Source of the DNA: Mikania micrantha
Taxonomy: Eukaryota > Streptophyta > Magnoliopsida > Asterales > Asteraceae
NCBI GenBank assembly: GCA_009363875.1
Contig: CM018685.1
Coordinates: 56,679,087 to 56,743,086, forward strand
Direction of reading: 5' to 3'
Length of the DNA: 64,000 nucleotides
Below are positions 12,875 to 25,647 of the stretch, piece after piece. Each line of letters begins with the position of its first letter. The stretch's first letter is position 1. The translations under genes and the position numbers were made by a program. The notes below the pieces were generated by a model. That model saw only the letters and a program-made list of their open reading frames with translations, was not told the origin of the DNA and made no database searches.

Positions 12875-13480
12875 AGCTGATGTGTTTGGTAAACAAGATC
12901 TTGTGTGGTATGATGTTTTCTTTATCTCAAATTAGGTTTTAAAGATTCTTGATACTAAAAAGAATAAGGGAAAAAAAAGAAGGTATAGCAGCCCATAACT
13001 TGATATGCAAGGGAAGATCTTATCTCTTGACGTTATGGAAGACTTTTGTCATTTACTTATTGTGATCTGCTTCCACCTTCAATATTTATGTCTTTTATTA
13101 ATACATAACAATTATGACATCATATTTTTTTTTCATAGATTTTTTTTCCCAATTTGTTATTTGCAATGAGATTCAAGACTATTACTTTTCTAAGTCTTGT
13201 TTAATAATATTTGACCTGGATTCTAGTCCAGAGACAAATCCCATTTGGTTGTAAATGTTAACGGATACCCAAATCTGTTCTAAGTTTCATTCGATTCCCG
13301 CCCTTAATTTGCATTCCAGTATGTGTTGAGAAGATAGATTTAATATGTAAACTATTGGTAACTTCGCTGCTGAAGCTAACTGTTTAGGTAACTGCACAAT
13401 AAAATGAATTTAAACGCTCAAGATTTGACTTAATAAATTTAAACGGTCAAATTTTTTTTTTTTGGGCATTTCAATTGACC

Positions 13481-13485
<5 letters not shown>
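12875..13485. other. Upstream region of the LIL3-like gene
   Basis: No gene is visible. It lies 5' of the LIL3-like start codon on the minus strand, so it may hold that gene's promoter, but I see no convincing TATA box. It includes a 31-bp sequence (13151-13181) repeated exactly at 31197-31227. Confidence 0.5.

Positions 13486-13527
<42 letters not shown>
13486..13527. repeat. (TA)n microsatellite
   Basis: About 20 TA units run directly into the left end of the following MITE. Shorter TA tracts also lie between the MITE and the MULE (13930-13938) and at the right MULE end (25706-25713), so both elements sit in TA-rich target DNA. Confidence 0.95.
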
Positions 13528-13530
<3 letters not shown>

Positions 13531-13938
13531 GGAGGTTCCATAAAAAACCTTCATATTTGAGAAAACTTAGAAAACTAATCACAATTGTTATCAATCAATT
13601 TCGTTTTTCGTTTTTTATTTTACATTTTTTTTATTATAAGGTTAGAATTATTAACAAAAAAGAAAAAATATATGTTCTTTTTTGTGAACTCATTTATTAC
13701 ATATATGTAACTTGTAAACTACATTTTCAAGTTACATATATATAGCTTTATAGATTAAATATACGTAACTTCGTAATCTAGATATTTTTATTAAAAAAAT
13801 TTTCTTGTTTATAACATTTTTAAGCTAATAATAAAAAATTATGAATTTTTTTTAAAAAAAATTGATTAGTTAGTAGGAGTTTTCTTAGTTTTCTCCAAAG
13901 TTAGGAGTTTTCTTTTGAACTCTCCCCTATATATATAT
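13521..13938. mobile_element. MITE with ends related to the neighbouring MULE
   Basis: The left end tatatataggggg/aggttccataaaaaac and the right end (as reverse complement) tatatataggggagagttc form imperfect inverted repeats. The similarity extends about 60 bp inward through gagaaaac(t)tagaaaact-like words. The interior of about 300 bp is AT-rich and non-coding. Its first 25 bp resemble the MULE ends (gg/gagtggttcccataaaaa), which suggests mobilisation by the same transposase. A small open frame at 13557-13745 is chance. Confidence 0.7.
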
Positions 13939-13998
13939 AGGGAGTGGTTCCCATAAAAAGGGGATTTTCCCTAAGAAGCCTAAGAAGTGTTATTAGCC
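13939..13998 (+). repeat. Left terminal inverted repeat of the MULE
   Basis: About 60 bp pairs with 25648-25705 on the other strand, with roughly 80% agreement by eye. Confidence 0.85.
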
Positions 13999-14381
13999 CT
14001 TGATTTCAAGATCAATGGATATAATTATTTGTAATCTAAATACTAGAAATAAGGGCAAAATTGTCTTTTGCACATCTCTTTTAACCTAGGTCAATATTCG
14101 TTCTCGATTTCATCTCCAAAATTTACAGCTTCATCGGACGAACGGTTCTTCCCAAATTCAAACCAATTTCCCACCGAATTAGACGATTTCTTCAACAAAA
14201 TCTTGAACAAGCGTGCGGATTCCAAAATTTTGACACGATTTTGATACACCGATCATTTCCTGGCTTCCGATCGTAAGTTCTATAACTTTTGAATTTGACC
14301 ATCTCTGTATCATTGAAATTCAGTTGAATGTGATATATAAAGTGCTAGTTTATGATTTGTATAGGAAAATTTTGAAAAGAC

Positions 14382-17300
14382 ATGGATACGAAATCTTCAA
14401 AACGTGAGTTATTCAATTCAATTTCAAGTTGTGCTGTTAGTTCTTTAATGCATGTTGTAAGTGCCCTATTTTTTTTATAATTTTAGGTAAAACAAGACTT
14501 GATAGATCAAGAAAACGAGATATTTTGATGAAGTTGAAGAGTGATGGTACTGTTCCTGTTCTTTATTCATAATTTGCATAATTGTACTGGTTTTAGTGTT
14601 CTAATTAATGGTTATACTGGTTATAGTTGTGTTTATTGCAATGCTTTGTACTGGTTACTGGTTAGTGCTGGTTTATTTGCATTGTATTTTACTTAATGTG
14701 ATGGTTTTTGTCTTAATTAATGGTTTTGAATAGGTTTAATATAGGTTGTCCTGATTAGTTTTGGTTTGTTTGTACTGCTTTAAATTGGTTAGTTTTGGTT
14801 TGTTTGTACTGTTTTGTACTGGTTTTATATCGATTTAATACTGGTTGTACTGGTTATAGTACTTGATATATTGTTGTGTGTTTAGTGCAATGCTTTGTAC
14901 TGGTTTTTGTTCTAGTTAATGGTTATCTATTGGTTTAATACAGGTTGTACTTGTCATAATACTTGTTATATTGCTATTTGTTTAGTTCAATGCTTTGTAC
15001 TAGTTATTGGTTGTATAATTATGGATTGTATTGTACTGGTTATAGTATTGGTTCGTTATATTGTTTATGCTTAATGTTGGTTTGTTTGTACTGGTTTTTG
15101 TACTAAATTGTACTGGTTTGTAATGGCTGGACACAGGCTGTACTTCTTATATTGCTTATCTTTTGTACTGATTTGAACTGTTGTACTGGTTTGTTATGTT
15201 TTGTGCTGGTTTGTTCTGGACAGGCTGTTTATACCTGTTGTACTGGTTTGTTATGTTTTGTGCTGATTATACTTTACGTTTTATTAACAGAAAATATACA
15301 AGCCGTTGATGATGATGATGATTTCGAATCACCACCACCACCGAAAAGTACTACTAAGACAGGGACGTCCAAGTCTAAATTTGTGGAGTTTGACAATACA
15401 AAGAGACTTAGAACACGAAATCCTCCAAAAAGTCTGTGCGAATTCCTTGACATACTCACAGATGAACAAAAATCTGCTGTAGATGATATAGGATTTTCAA
15501 GTATAAAAGATTTTAAGATAAAAGCTATACCAAGCTGTCTAGCATATTGGCTTCTGTACAATTATGACCCAGCCTCTAATATGCTGAATTTGGGATCAGA
15601 AAGAATCAAGATAACACCAGGCTTGGTCTGCCAAACACTTGGGATTCCAATGGGAAAAATACAACTAGAAGAGAAGAAAAAGCCTTCATTATCAGATCCT
15701 GTTGTGGCAGAGTTCCGACAGCAATTTCAAGGGATAAATGGTATACCTACTGTCAAAACAATTACAGATTTAGTTAAATCTTCTGGTGATTCAGGAAGGA
15801 TGTTCAAAATCAACTTCCTTGTAGTGTTCAATACCATAATGGCTCAAATGAGCCAAGGGTCAACAGCCAACATGTCTTTCCTTACATCATTTAACCAAGG
15901 AGCAGATTTCAAATCTTTTGATTGGTGTTCTTATATAATCACCTGCTTGAATAGAACAAAAGATAAATGGAATGGAAAACAGCACTACAATGGGCCTGCT
16001 ACATTTCTTACGGTATGTCAAAATTGTTTACTAAATGTTACTATATATGTACTGTATTTTTAATGTATGTACTGACATTTTGTAAATGTTCAATAGTTGT
16101 TATATGCTCATCACATGAATGAAAGAAGCCATCCTTCAAAGAAAAGGATTCCAGCAATTTCCTACACCACCTTCGATATCCTTATGAAGCTTGAGAAAAC
16201 AATTGGCTGCAAAGACAATAAAATGGAAACACAAGTCTCAAATCAGCCAGAGCCAAATAGGAAAACAACCAAAAGAAAAATTAGAGAAGAGATTGAAGAA
16301 AAGATGAATTTGGAAAAAAGTAAAAAAGTAAAGAAGAAAAGTGAAGTTCAAAAAGAAGAATCCAAAAAAATCAAAACAGGTAAAGCATCCAGTAAACATA
16401 AGGTTTCTCAAAAACAAACTGATATTCTGCCAAGTGATGATAATTGGGAGAAACAATCTTTCTTTAAAGAGACAAATGAATCGGTTGAAGGACTCTCTGC
16501 CTTTGCAAGTCTTCAATTAATTAGTGAGTCAGAACAGCCAACAAATGTACAGGTAATTAAAATTTAGTATATCATTAGTTTTGTACTGGTTTGGATATGT
16601 TCATGTATTTGCTGGTATTCTTTTGTAAATCAGTACAATTTGAAAACTAGTACAATATGAAAACCACACAATTTTAAAACCAGTTCATATGTTGTTTTCA
16701 TATATCAAACAATTATAGACATCTATTGAACATATAAAATTCATTTTTACCATAGTTTATGTTCTTTTGTACCGGTTATGTTCATACACCAGTTGTACTG
16801 CTTTTATGATGTACTGTTTTGCAATGCTTTGTTACTGGTTAATGATTGTATTGTTTATTGTTAGTGCTGGTTGTATTGGTTTGTTATAGATTGCATAATT
16901 GGTTTGGTTAGTTACTATTGGTTGTATTGTTTATTATTTATTGTTACTCCTTTGTACTAATTGTGTATGTTTATGTATTTCTTTGTACTGGTTTGTACTC
17001 ATTGTTGTTTTTACTTTACTTTTATATCAGGAGTGGGTAAAGCTTATAAGAAGAAAAACATTTGAGCTGGATGAGTTTGTTAGAGACGTAGAAGTGCAAA
17101 TAAAAGAATGTGTAAAAACTTGCAAAGGTAGTGATGAAATCTTGGAGCCAATAAATGAATGGAAATCAAGATTATCAAAGTACAACAAACAAGACCAAAA
17201 CCAATCAAGCAATGAAGCTGAAGGTGATTCATTAAAAGGTGTAAAAAAGGAAGAAGATAATAGAGTTGACTTGGATTCACAAATAAGTGAAACAATGGTC

Positions 17301-20300
17301 CAAGAAATGGTTAAAGTTGTAGAAAAATTTGAGCAAGGCCATGCTGATAAGAAAAAAGTGGATGCAATGAATGAAGGTAAAATACATTTTATTTGTACTG
17401 ATTTTATTTTGATATTTGTATGTACTGAATTGCATATATTTAGGACTTAGGTATATATCTGTTAGGCATATTTGTATGTTGTACTTATTGTACTGGTAAT
17501 GTTGTTATACAGTTAATGTTGTACTGGATATGCTGATGGTACTGGTTATACTGCTTGTATATGTTTATTTGTATTTGTTAATACACAGTTAGTATTGGTT
17601 ATACTGCTTGTACTGCTTTGTACACAGGTAGTTTTTTTTTACTGGTTTGTATTGGTTGTGTAATGGTTTGTAACCTTTTAATATTTGTAAACCAGTTCAC
17701 ATGTAGTTTTGTTTGTGCTGGTTTGTATTGGTTGGGTAATGGGTTGTAAACTTTTTATATTTGTAAACCAGTACAATTGTCATGGTTTTTTTTAAGTTAA
17801 TGTGTATTTTATTGTACTGGTTTGTACATGTTACGGGTTTGTATTGTTTTATACTAGTTTGTATTGGGTTGTATTGATTTGTAATGGTTTGTACTGGTTT
17901 GTAGTGGATTTTACTGGTTTGTAGTTGTACTGATTGTACTGGTAATGTTATACAGTTAATGTTGTACTGGTTATGCTGATGGTACTGTTTATACTGCTTG
18001 TATATGTTTATTTGTATTTGTTAATACACAGTTAGTATTGGGGGGGTTTGTAATGTTATGATGTTAATGTTTAGGTGCTTCTTTGTATTGTATTTGTACT
18101 TGTAGTGTCCTGGTTACATATATATATTGTTGATTTGTACTGGTTATTCGTATGATGTTTATAACTAATTAACTATTTGTATATGTGCTGTATTCAGATA
18201 TCTTGTGCAGTCAGAAAGGTGAAGATGATGCTTTAGATCTTAATCAAGACGAGGCAAATGTTGAAGATGTTTTAAAAAATGTTTCGTTCCTTCAACCTAA
18301 CGAGTCTCAAATTCAAACACCAATTGATGAAACTAAAGCGGAGAAGACTGAGCAGGAGAATGAAGATGAAGATGTTGTTTTTTTAAGAAAGGAAAAGTCC
18401 AAAAATTTAATGGTTTACGAAAAGCGGAAAACAAAGTTGGCGGAAGCTCTACGTTCTCCCTATAGACAACGCATTATTCAAATAGGTCGTAAAAGGGAGT
18501 TGATTGAAGAACTTGTTGCTGATTGGATATTTTCTGCAAATGGTGGAATATGGTAATTTTTTATAAATTGTTTTTATGTATAATATAAAATTTCTTAACA
18601 AAGTAGAATAATTTTTTTATAACAATAACACAGGGACGTTGTTTTTGAGAATGCACTTGTGGACAAAGCTCCAAGAATATGCATGGAATCCTTTTATCCA
18701 AACGAATACCTGCATATAGGTGTATTGTCTTGTTGGGCGGCAATTCTTAACAGTGAAGAGCAATACAGAAGTAACATGTCACCTACAAGGCTTTTCTGCC
18801 CTTGTAATATGATGGTATAAATTCAATCATATAAGCATTTAATACACAACATCTTTGTAAAATACATTTTATTTGTACTGATTTTATTTTGATATTTGTA
18901 TGTACTGACTTGCATATATTTAGGACTTAGGTATATATCTGTTAGGTATATTTGTATGTTGTACTGGTTTGTAGTTGTACTGATTGTACTAGTAATGTTG
19001 TTATACTGTTAATGTTGTACTGGTTATACTGATGGTACTGGTTATACTGCTTGTATATGTTTATTTGTATTTGTTAATACACAGTTAGTATTGGTTATAC
19101 TGCTTGTACTGCTTTGTACACAGGTAGTTTTTTTTTACTGGTTTGTATTGGTTGTTTAATGGTTTGTAAACTTTTTATATTTGTAAACCAGTACACATAT
19201 AGTTTTGTTTGTGCTGGTTTGTATTGGTTGGGTAATGGGTTGTTAACTTTTTATATTTGTAAACCAGTACAATTGTCATTGTTTTTTTAAGTTAATGTGT
19301 ATTGTATTGTACTGGTTTGTATTGGGTTGTATTGATTTGTAATGGTTTGTACTGCTTTGAAATGGTTTGTACTGGTTTGTACATGTTACGGGTTTGTATT
19401 GGGTTATATTGATTTGTTATTTTGTTTCACATATTCAAGTTATTTACATAAACCATTTGTTTTGCAGGGAGAGAATAACTTCAAAAGATGGATGAAGAAT
19501 GCTGAAATGCTAGAACATTTTGAAACAAATGTCAATGTAGCACTAGTCGGTTCACAATTCAATTCCATCAATCAAATAAACTTGTTGATTATACCTGTAC
19601 TCCAGACCAACCACTACTATCTTGTTTGCTTCAATTTGAAAAATCCAGCTATTGAGATTGTTGACAACATTAGAGGAAGATTGCATGCAAGATGTGCTGG
19701 CAATGTTAGAAAAGTGGTAAAGATGTTATCTTTTTTATATTACAGCACATATTATTATTTTTGCATTAGTTATGCTTATGTTTAGGTACTTAAGTGTGTA
19801 TTTGTTTGTACTATTATGCTGGTTCTTTTAGTTATGCTTATATTTGTTTTTACTGCTTGTACTGGTTATGTTCACATTGTACTGGTTATGTTCACATTGT
19901 ACTGGGTTGTAAGGTTATTTTGTATTGGTTTGTACCGGTTATGTTCACATTGTGTGGTTATGTTCACATTGTACTGGTTATGTTCACATTGTACTGGGTT
20001 GTAAGGTTATTTGTTATTGGTTTGTACTTGTTATGTTCACATTGTACTGGTTATGTTCACATTGTACAATATGTTTAGGTACTTAGGTATGTATTTGTTT
20101 ATGTATTGTTTGTGTTTTTGTACTGATTGTATTGGTTTGTTATGGATTGCACTGCTTTCTTTTCTTATATTTTTGTACTGATTTGAAATGGTTTGTAATT
20201 GTTGTACTGGTTTGTACTGTTCATGTTCATATTGTGCTGGTTTGTACTTGTATTGTTTTTGCTATTTTGTATTGGTTTGTACTGGTTTGCATATGTTTGA

Positions 20301-20727
20301 CTAATTTGGAATGTGATGATTTCAGCAAAAGATAGTATCGTTGTACTTAGAGAAAGAGTCACCTGCATTGCATAAAAAGATTATGAATTTGAAACCTAAA
20401 AAGTTGGAGATGCCTTGGCAAACTGAAAAGAATTTTGTCGATTGTGGGATTTTTGCAATGAGGCACATGGAGACCTATATGGGTAAAGAAATTAAAGAAT
20501 GGAAAGAAGATTGTGCGATTTTGGAGGAAAGTTCAGGGAAACAAAATGAGCAGTTGCTTGACCTTAGATACAAGTATTTGTCAAAAATATTGTTATCAGA
20601 TATCAATATACTTCATGATGAAGTAACTAAAGAAGTCAAAAAATTTGAAGGATTGGATGAAGAAGTAAAGAGAAAAATGAGAAGAACTGCGCGTAAAAGA
20701 ATTCAAAAAAGAAAAACACAAGATTAG
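14382..20727 (+). CDS. ULP1-like (C48) cysteine protease carried by the MULE
   Basis: Nine exons join in frame to 930 codons: 14382-14403, 14487-14546, 15291-16012, 16097-16552, 17031-17376, 18198-18552, 18634-18814, 19468-19716 and 20326-20727. Every intron is GT...AG and the phases match. ULP1-type proteases cut SUMO or related ubiquitin-like tags. The C-terminal domain carries the expected catalytic set: His about 763 (NHYYLVCFN), Asp about 780 (EIVDN), Gln about 829 (MPWQ) and Cys about 837 (DCGIFAM). Residues 1-270 hold a conserved-looking N-terminal region found with plant ULP1-like transposon proteins. Residues about 320-660 are Lys/Glu-rich and likely disordered or coiled. Introns are filled with GTACTGGTTT-like repeats. 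The first ATG is chosen because the short exons 1-2 splice cleanly into exon 3. The target is unknown, and such KI-MULE proteases may not act on SUMO. Confidence 0.88.
16628..16757 (+). repeat. Segment shared between ULP1-gene intron 4 and the transposase 5' region
   Basis: The sequence from cagtacaatttgaaaactag to ttcatttttaccat is repeated in the same orientation at 24701-24858. Shared stretches include caattatagacatctattga and catataaaattc. The second copy has about 30 bp of extra sequence in the middle. Confidence 0.85.
17378..17850 (+). repeat. Intron 5 copy of a roughly 450-bp duplication
   Basis: It matches 18856-19320 in intron 7 closely, starting taaaatacattttatttgta and continuing through gcatatatttaggacttagg and later ttgtaaaccagt. 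The copies differ by scattered substitutions and small indels. Part of the block recurs after the gene near 20940-21150. Confidence 0.8.
18856..19320 (+). repeat. Intron 7 copy of the roughly 450-bp duplication
   Basis: This is the partner of 17378-17850 and has the same orientation. Confidence 0.8.
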
Positions 20728-21157
20728 AATTGGGTTGTATTTGTTTGCTCACAGTTAGTAGTGAGTTGGTGTAGTTAGTACTGGTTTTATAATGTTTTCA
20801 ACAGGTTGTATTACTTTTTATTGCTTATATTATATTATTCTTCTTGTGCTGATTTATATTGGGTTGTACTGGTTTGTAAACAGTTTATATTGTTTGTATT
20901 GGATTGAATTAGGTTGTACTTATTTGTACACAGTTGAAGTAGCTTTGTACACAGGTAGTTTTTTTTTACTGGTTTGTTTTGGTTGTTTAATGGTTTGTAA
21001 ACTTTTTATATTTGTAAACCAGTACACAGGTAGTTTTGTTTGTGCTGGTTTGTATTAGTTGGGTAATGGGTTGTAAAATTTTTATATTTGTAAATCAGTA
21101 CAATTGTCATGGTTTTTTTTTAAGTTAATGTGTATTGTATTGTACTGGTTTGTACAT

Positions 21158-21747
21158 GTTACGGGTTTGTATTGGGTTGTATTTATTTGTAATGGTTTGT
21201 ATTGTACTGGTTTGAAATGGTTTGTACTGGTTTGTACATGTTACGGGTTTGTACTGGTAATGTTATACAGTTAATGTTGTACTGGTTATACTGATGGTAC
21301 TGGTTATACTGCTTGTATATTGTTTGTATTGGATTGAATTAGGTTGTACTTATTTGTACACAGTTGTATTGGATTGAATTAAGTTTATATTTGTAAACCA
21401 GTAAAATTGTCATGTTACGGGTTTGTATTGGGTTGTATTTATTTGTAATGGTTTGTATTGTACTGGTTTGAAATGGTTTGTACTGGTTTGTACATGTTAC
21501 GGGTTTGTACTGGTAATGTTATACAGTTAATTTTGTACTGGTTATACTGATGGTACTGGTTATACTGCTTGTATATTGTTTGTATTGGATTGAATTAGGT
21601 TGTACTTATTTGTACACAGTTGTATTGGATTGAATTAAGTTTATATTTGTAAACCAGTAAAATTGTCATGTTACGGGTTTGTATTGGGTTGTATTTATTT
21701 GTAATGGTTTGTATTGTACTGGTTTGAAATGGTTTGTACTGGTTTGT
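21158..21747 (+). repeat. 256-bp tandem repeat between the two MULE genes
   Basis: The unit beginning gttacgggtttgtattgggt starts at 21158, 21414 and 21670. The first two copies are complete and nearly identical and the third is partial. It lies between the two convergent stop codons, in the shared 3' region. Confidence 0.9.
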
Positions 21748-21952
21748 CTTGGATTGAATTATTTTATACTGGTTTGTACACAGCTAGTAATGTTTTTGTA
21801 CTGGTAAGTACGCAGTATTGATGTCTATTACAGTATGATATATATAAGAAATGTAGAATAACAATATTGCTATTTATTACATTATTCAAAGTAAAAAAGT
21901 AAAAAAAAACCATGAAAAAGTACTCAATTAAGTACTATGTTATGTGTATTTG

Positions 21953-24900
21953 TCAATTATCAGCATCTTCTCTTACACCAGCTTGATTATCAGAAACGAC
22001 ACCATCTTTTTTGAACTTGCAGCTTCGTTGATTATGCCCACTCTTTCCACATATAAGACAACACCTTTGTTTCTTCCCCACAGATTTCGATGAAGATATC
22101 TCACGAAACGACTTATAGCGTTTATGACTACCAGAGCCTTTGTTTCTTATTCCAATTGGTCTACGAATAGTAACAGAGGATGGCTGATCACATCCAACAA
22201 TATTTTGAAATCTATCATTCTTATTTACTTGTTCCATAGAAATAGGTGCCTCATCCACGTTTGCCATAAGTTTTTTTATTTCATCTCTGTAAATTGTTAA
22301 ACGGTTGACGTCTTTGACAAGTCGGTTGATAATATAATCATTTGAGGACGTAATATCACGCACGATCTTGTCAACAGACTCAGAATTGTCAGCACAAACA
22401 TCTGGAACATTGGCACTAAAAGCTGATTTTTTCAGTACAGCATCTCTTGTCCATCTTTTCATAACATATCTTTGAGGGAAGTCTTTTACACCACAAGATC
22501 GTAACACATGAAAAATATGCCGACATAGCAAACCATACTGCTCGTATCTGTTGCAGCTACATTTAATGGTTATATCTTCTTTCCTAAATATAACCTGTAA
22601 TTGATAAAATTACAGTACAAATAAATAAAACTTAGCCATAATAAAAAAAATAATATGAAACAGTGCAATGACAAAAAACAGTACAATATATATGAAAACA
22701 TGTACCTTGTACGTGTCACTGACTTCAACATCTAACTCCTTTATAGAGAAGTGGACAAAATCATCAATTGTTTCGTAGCACTTACATATACAATCATGGA
22801 TTGAAGCTATGATTTCATCTTGAACATCATAAAAAATCTCTCTTGTATAAATCAGATCAGCTTGATGCTCCAACTCGTAATTTGTTTTCATGTCAGGTGT
22901 CGTGTACCTTGTATTGTGATCATTTTTTCTATGAGTAAACCTTTGAGCTTCAATACAAGTTTCAAAATGACAAATAAATTCAACCAAAGACAACTCTGTG
23001 TTGCTGGCTTGACCAAAAAAATGGTTTTCACACTCGGAGCGAGAAGTAGTGCGCATAAGGCCAGACATAGGTTCGTTGCGGTAGTATGCAGGTATCCAAT
23101 CAGATCTCAATTCATACATATCACCCAACCATTTGTTGTTAGTTATATTAAAGTCCATCATTATGTTTGCCCAACGTTCCTCAAATTCATTAGGTTCAAT
23201 GGAATCAGTCCATACGATATCACATATACTACGCTTAAACAACTCATCTTGTGATAACTTGACGCCAACCTGTTAGAAAGAATCATAAGTTTGTAAGATC
23301 AAACTTATTACAAAGAAAACAATACATTACATAATGAATTTAGCACACATTATGTAAAAATATATTATGTAATAAAATACATATATTGTATATGTATACT
23401 AGTACAATATATGTAAAAACAGTACAATATGCAAACATTTAGTATAAAATGTGTATACCTAATCCAGCACAAAAAAAATTGAAACCAATAAAAAAGCACC
23501 TTAACAGCAACTTTTGTCATAATGTGCCACATGCACAACCGATGTCTACTATTTGGTAAAACGTGTTTAATAGCTATCTTCATTGCAGGGTCCTGATCAG
23601 TAACGACGACTTTGGGTGCTATACCAAAAGATTTCAAAAAACTTTGAAGTAGCCATTTATATGAATCTGCATTCTCTGAAGATAACAATGCAGCAGCAAA
23701 CGTAATATTGTGATGATGATTATCAATGCCAGTGAAGGGAACAAATACCAAATCATACCTAAAATAAAAAAAAATAATAAATAAAAAAAGAACACTTTAA
23801 ATTTGACAAAACAACAAAAATAAAATGAGTTGTATTTTACACATAAAATGAGTTTTATTTTACTTGTTAGTACGAAATGTAGCGTCAAAAGAAACAACAT
23901 CGCCAAATGCTAGATAATCTCGCTTCATATCCTCATCGGCCCAAAACAAACCACCAAGAGACTCATTCTCTCCATTAAAATACTCACAACTAAAATCCGG
24001 AAGAAACTCCTTCTTCTTTAGAAGACGACGTACAGCCATTTCAATATCAAACTCTCCAATAAACAAATTAATATCTCTCCTAAAATTTTTGCAATCAACA
24101 GCCGTTGCTCCAACATTTTCAAAACCACCACACATTACTCTCATGATATTAAAGGCCTTGACTGGACCAATGTTGACTTTAGAAAAATCAGAAATTAGTT
24201 GTTGTTGAGTGTATGTCAAAGATCTGGCAGCACATAGCAAATGATAGTCCTCTTCATCAACAAATTTATGATTATGCTCCTCTATGAAAAGGTATATCCT
24301 ATATCTCTTACACTCAGTTATCCCTAAACGAATTTGAGCATTGCAACCTGTTCGTTTAGATGGTCTACACCTTCTGTCTTTAGACTTTTTATTACCACCA
24401 ACATCGTCAACAACTGTATCAATATGATTGTATGTCTTATGACCTTCTTTCGCACAGACAAAATACTTGATCTTTATAAGACCTTTTGTTCCATATTGAG
24501 TATGTTTGCGTGCCTCAAAACCTGCTAACTTAGCATAGTTCTTGTAGTAATCAAATGCTTCATCAATTGAAGAAAAAAGCATACCAACAACTGGTTTAGA
24601 TTCTTGAGGAACATCAGGTACATAGTACTTCTTACCAGAATCTGGACATATACGCACACCTAAAACACAATATGTTCATCAATATAACCAGCTGAAAAAT
24701 GTAAATCAGTACAATTTGAAAACTAGTACAATATGAAAACCAGTACATTATCTAACCAACACAACACAATTTAAAACCAGTTCATATATTACAATATGAA
24801 AACTAACATAAAACAATTATAGACATCTATTGAACATATAAAATTCATTTTTACCATGGTTTACACTAACAGTACAATATATAAAAATATACATATACCT

Positions 24901-25159
24901 AAAACAGTACAATTCAAATGTATACAAAAGAAACCAATAATCATACAGTACAATATATAAGCCTGCACATGCATTTAAATACCAGTACATATACTTAGTT
25001 ACTCTATAAATTCAGATCATAACTGAAATACAATATATTAAGTAAATTAGAAAATATGAACATGAATATAGCACAAATGAGGAAGTCGAATATAGGTTCA
25101 GTAAATCCAATAAAAACACAATTAAGATATATACCTGAGTTGATTGCATTAGTAGACAT
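21953..25159 (-). CDS. MULE transposase (FAR1-like N-terminus, DDE core, SWIM zinc finger, CCHC knuckle)
   Basis: Five exons splice in frame to 761 codons: 25159-25135, 24659-23864, 23758-23500, 23269-22706 and 22594-21953. All introns are GT...AG. The N-terminus has a FAR1/WRKY-GCM1-like zinc-binding region (residues about 35-140, ending HNHKF). The catalytic acids are likely Asp 267 (FDATF), Asp 328 (TDQD) and Glu 439 (SRSECENHF). A SWIM finger follows with Cys 560, Cys 562, Cys 572 and His 574. A retroviral-type CX2CX4HX4C knuckle ends at Cys 740. The start ATG at 25159 is chosen because the small first exon joins exon 2 exactly in phase. The enzyme would bind the element's ends and excise or insert it in the nucleus. 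A domesticated FAR1-related gene is less likely, because the gene sits inside inverted ends. Confidence 0.92.
24701..24858 (+). repeat. Second copy of the 16628-16757 segment
   Basis: It lies in the first intron of the transposase gene, just upstream of exon 2, in direct orientation with its partner in ULP1-gene intron 4. Confidence 0.85.
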
Positions 25160-25647
25160 TATCGATATCCTGAAAGATGAGTAGGTCTGAGTATATTTCA
25201 ATTTTGGAAAAAATCGACAAAATTCTGAAAAATTGCAGGTTCATCAATTGAAGAATAGTATCTGTAAAGGATCAATTGAAGAAGAATCGTATCTGATAAT
25301 GCAATTGAATATTGAAAACATATCAGAATTGAGCATCACTTTAAGAAATTGAAGAATCGTGAGCAGGTAACGTCGATCATGTACACATGAAATTGGAATG
25401 CAATTGCTGCTCACTTCACGAAATTGAACATGTAACCTAACGAAATTGATCCTCATGATACGAAATTGAAGAAATCATGATACGAAAGTGATGAAATCGT
25501 GATTGTGATCTGTACATGAGTCGAAGTTGAAGAACAGATACTAGAACGAATTTGATGTTTAGCGCCCAATTGAAGTTCTGTGTAATTTTAATGTGTATTG
25601 CCAAAACTACCCTTGATGTTTAAAAATTAACCTTGCCACATGTCAAC

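Larger units (their letters stand above)
14560..21830 (+). repeat. Degenerate GTACTGGTTTGTA repeats filling introns and the 3' flank of the ULP1-like gene
   Basis: Between the exons and for 1.1 kb past the stop codon, the plus strand is made almost entirely of ttgtactggtt/ggtttgtattgg variants without a fixed period. The exons are free of it. The same word occurs in the sense strand of the transposase gene's introns and 5' region (for example, as accagtacaa on the plus strand at 23400-23450 and 24700-24760). Confidence 0.85.

Noticed and set aside
19794..20335. Overlapping open frames of 60-95 codons between the ULP1-like exons
   Set aside because: They translate the GTACTGG/TTCACATTGTAC intron repeats into low-complexity Tyr/Cys/Val runs and lie within a well-supported intron.
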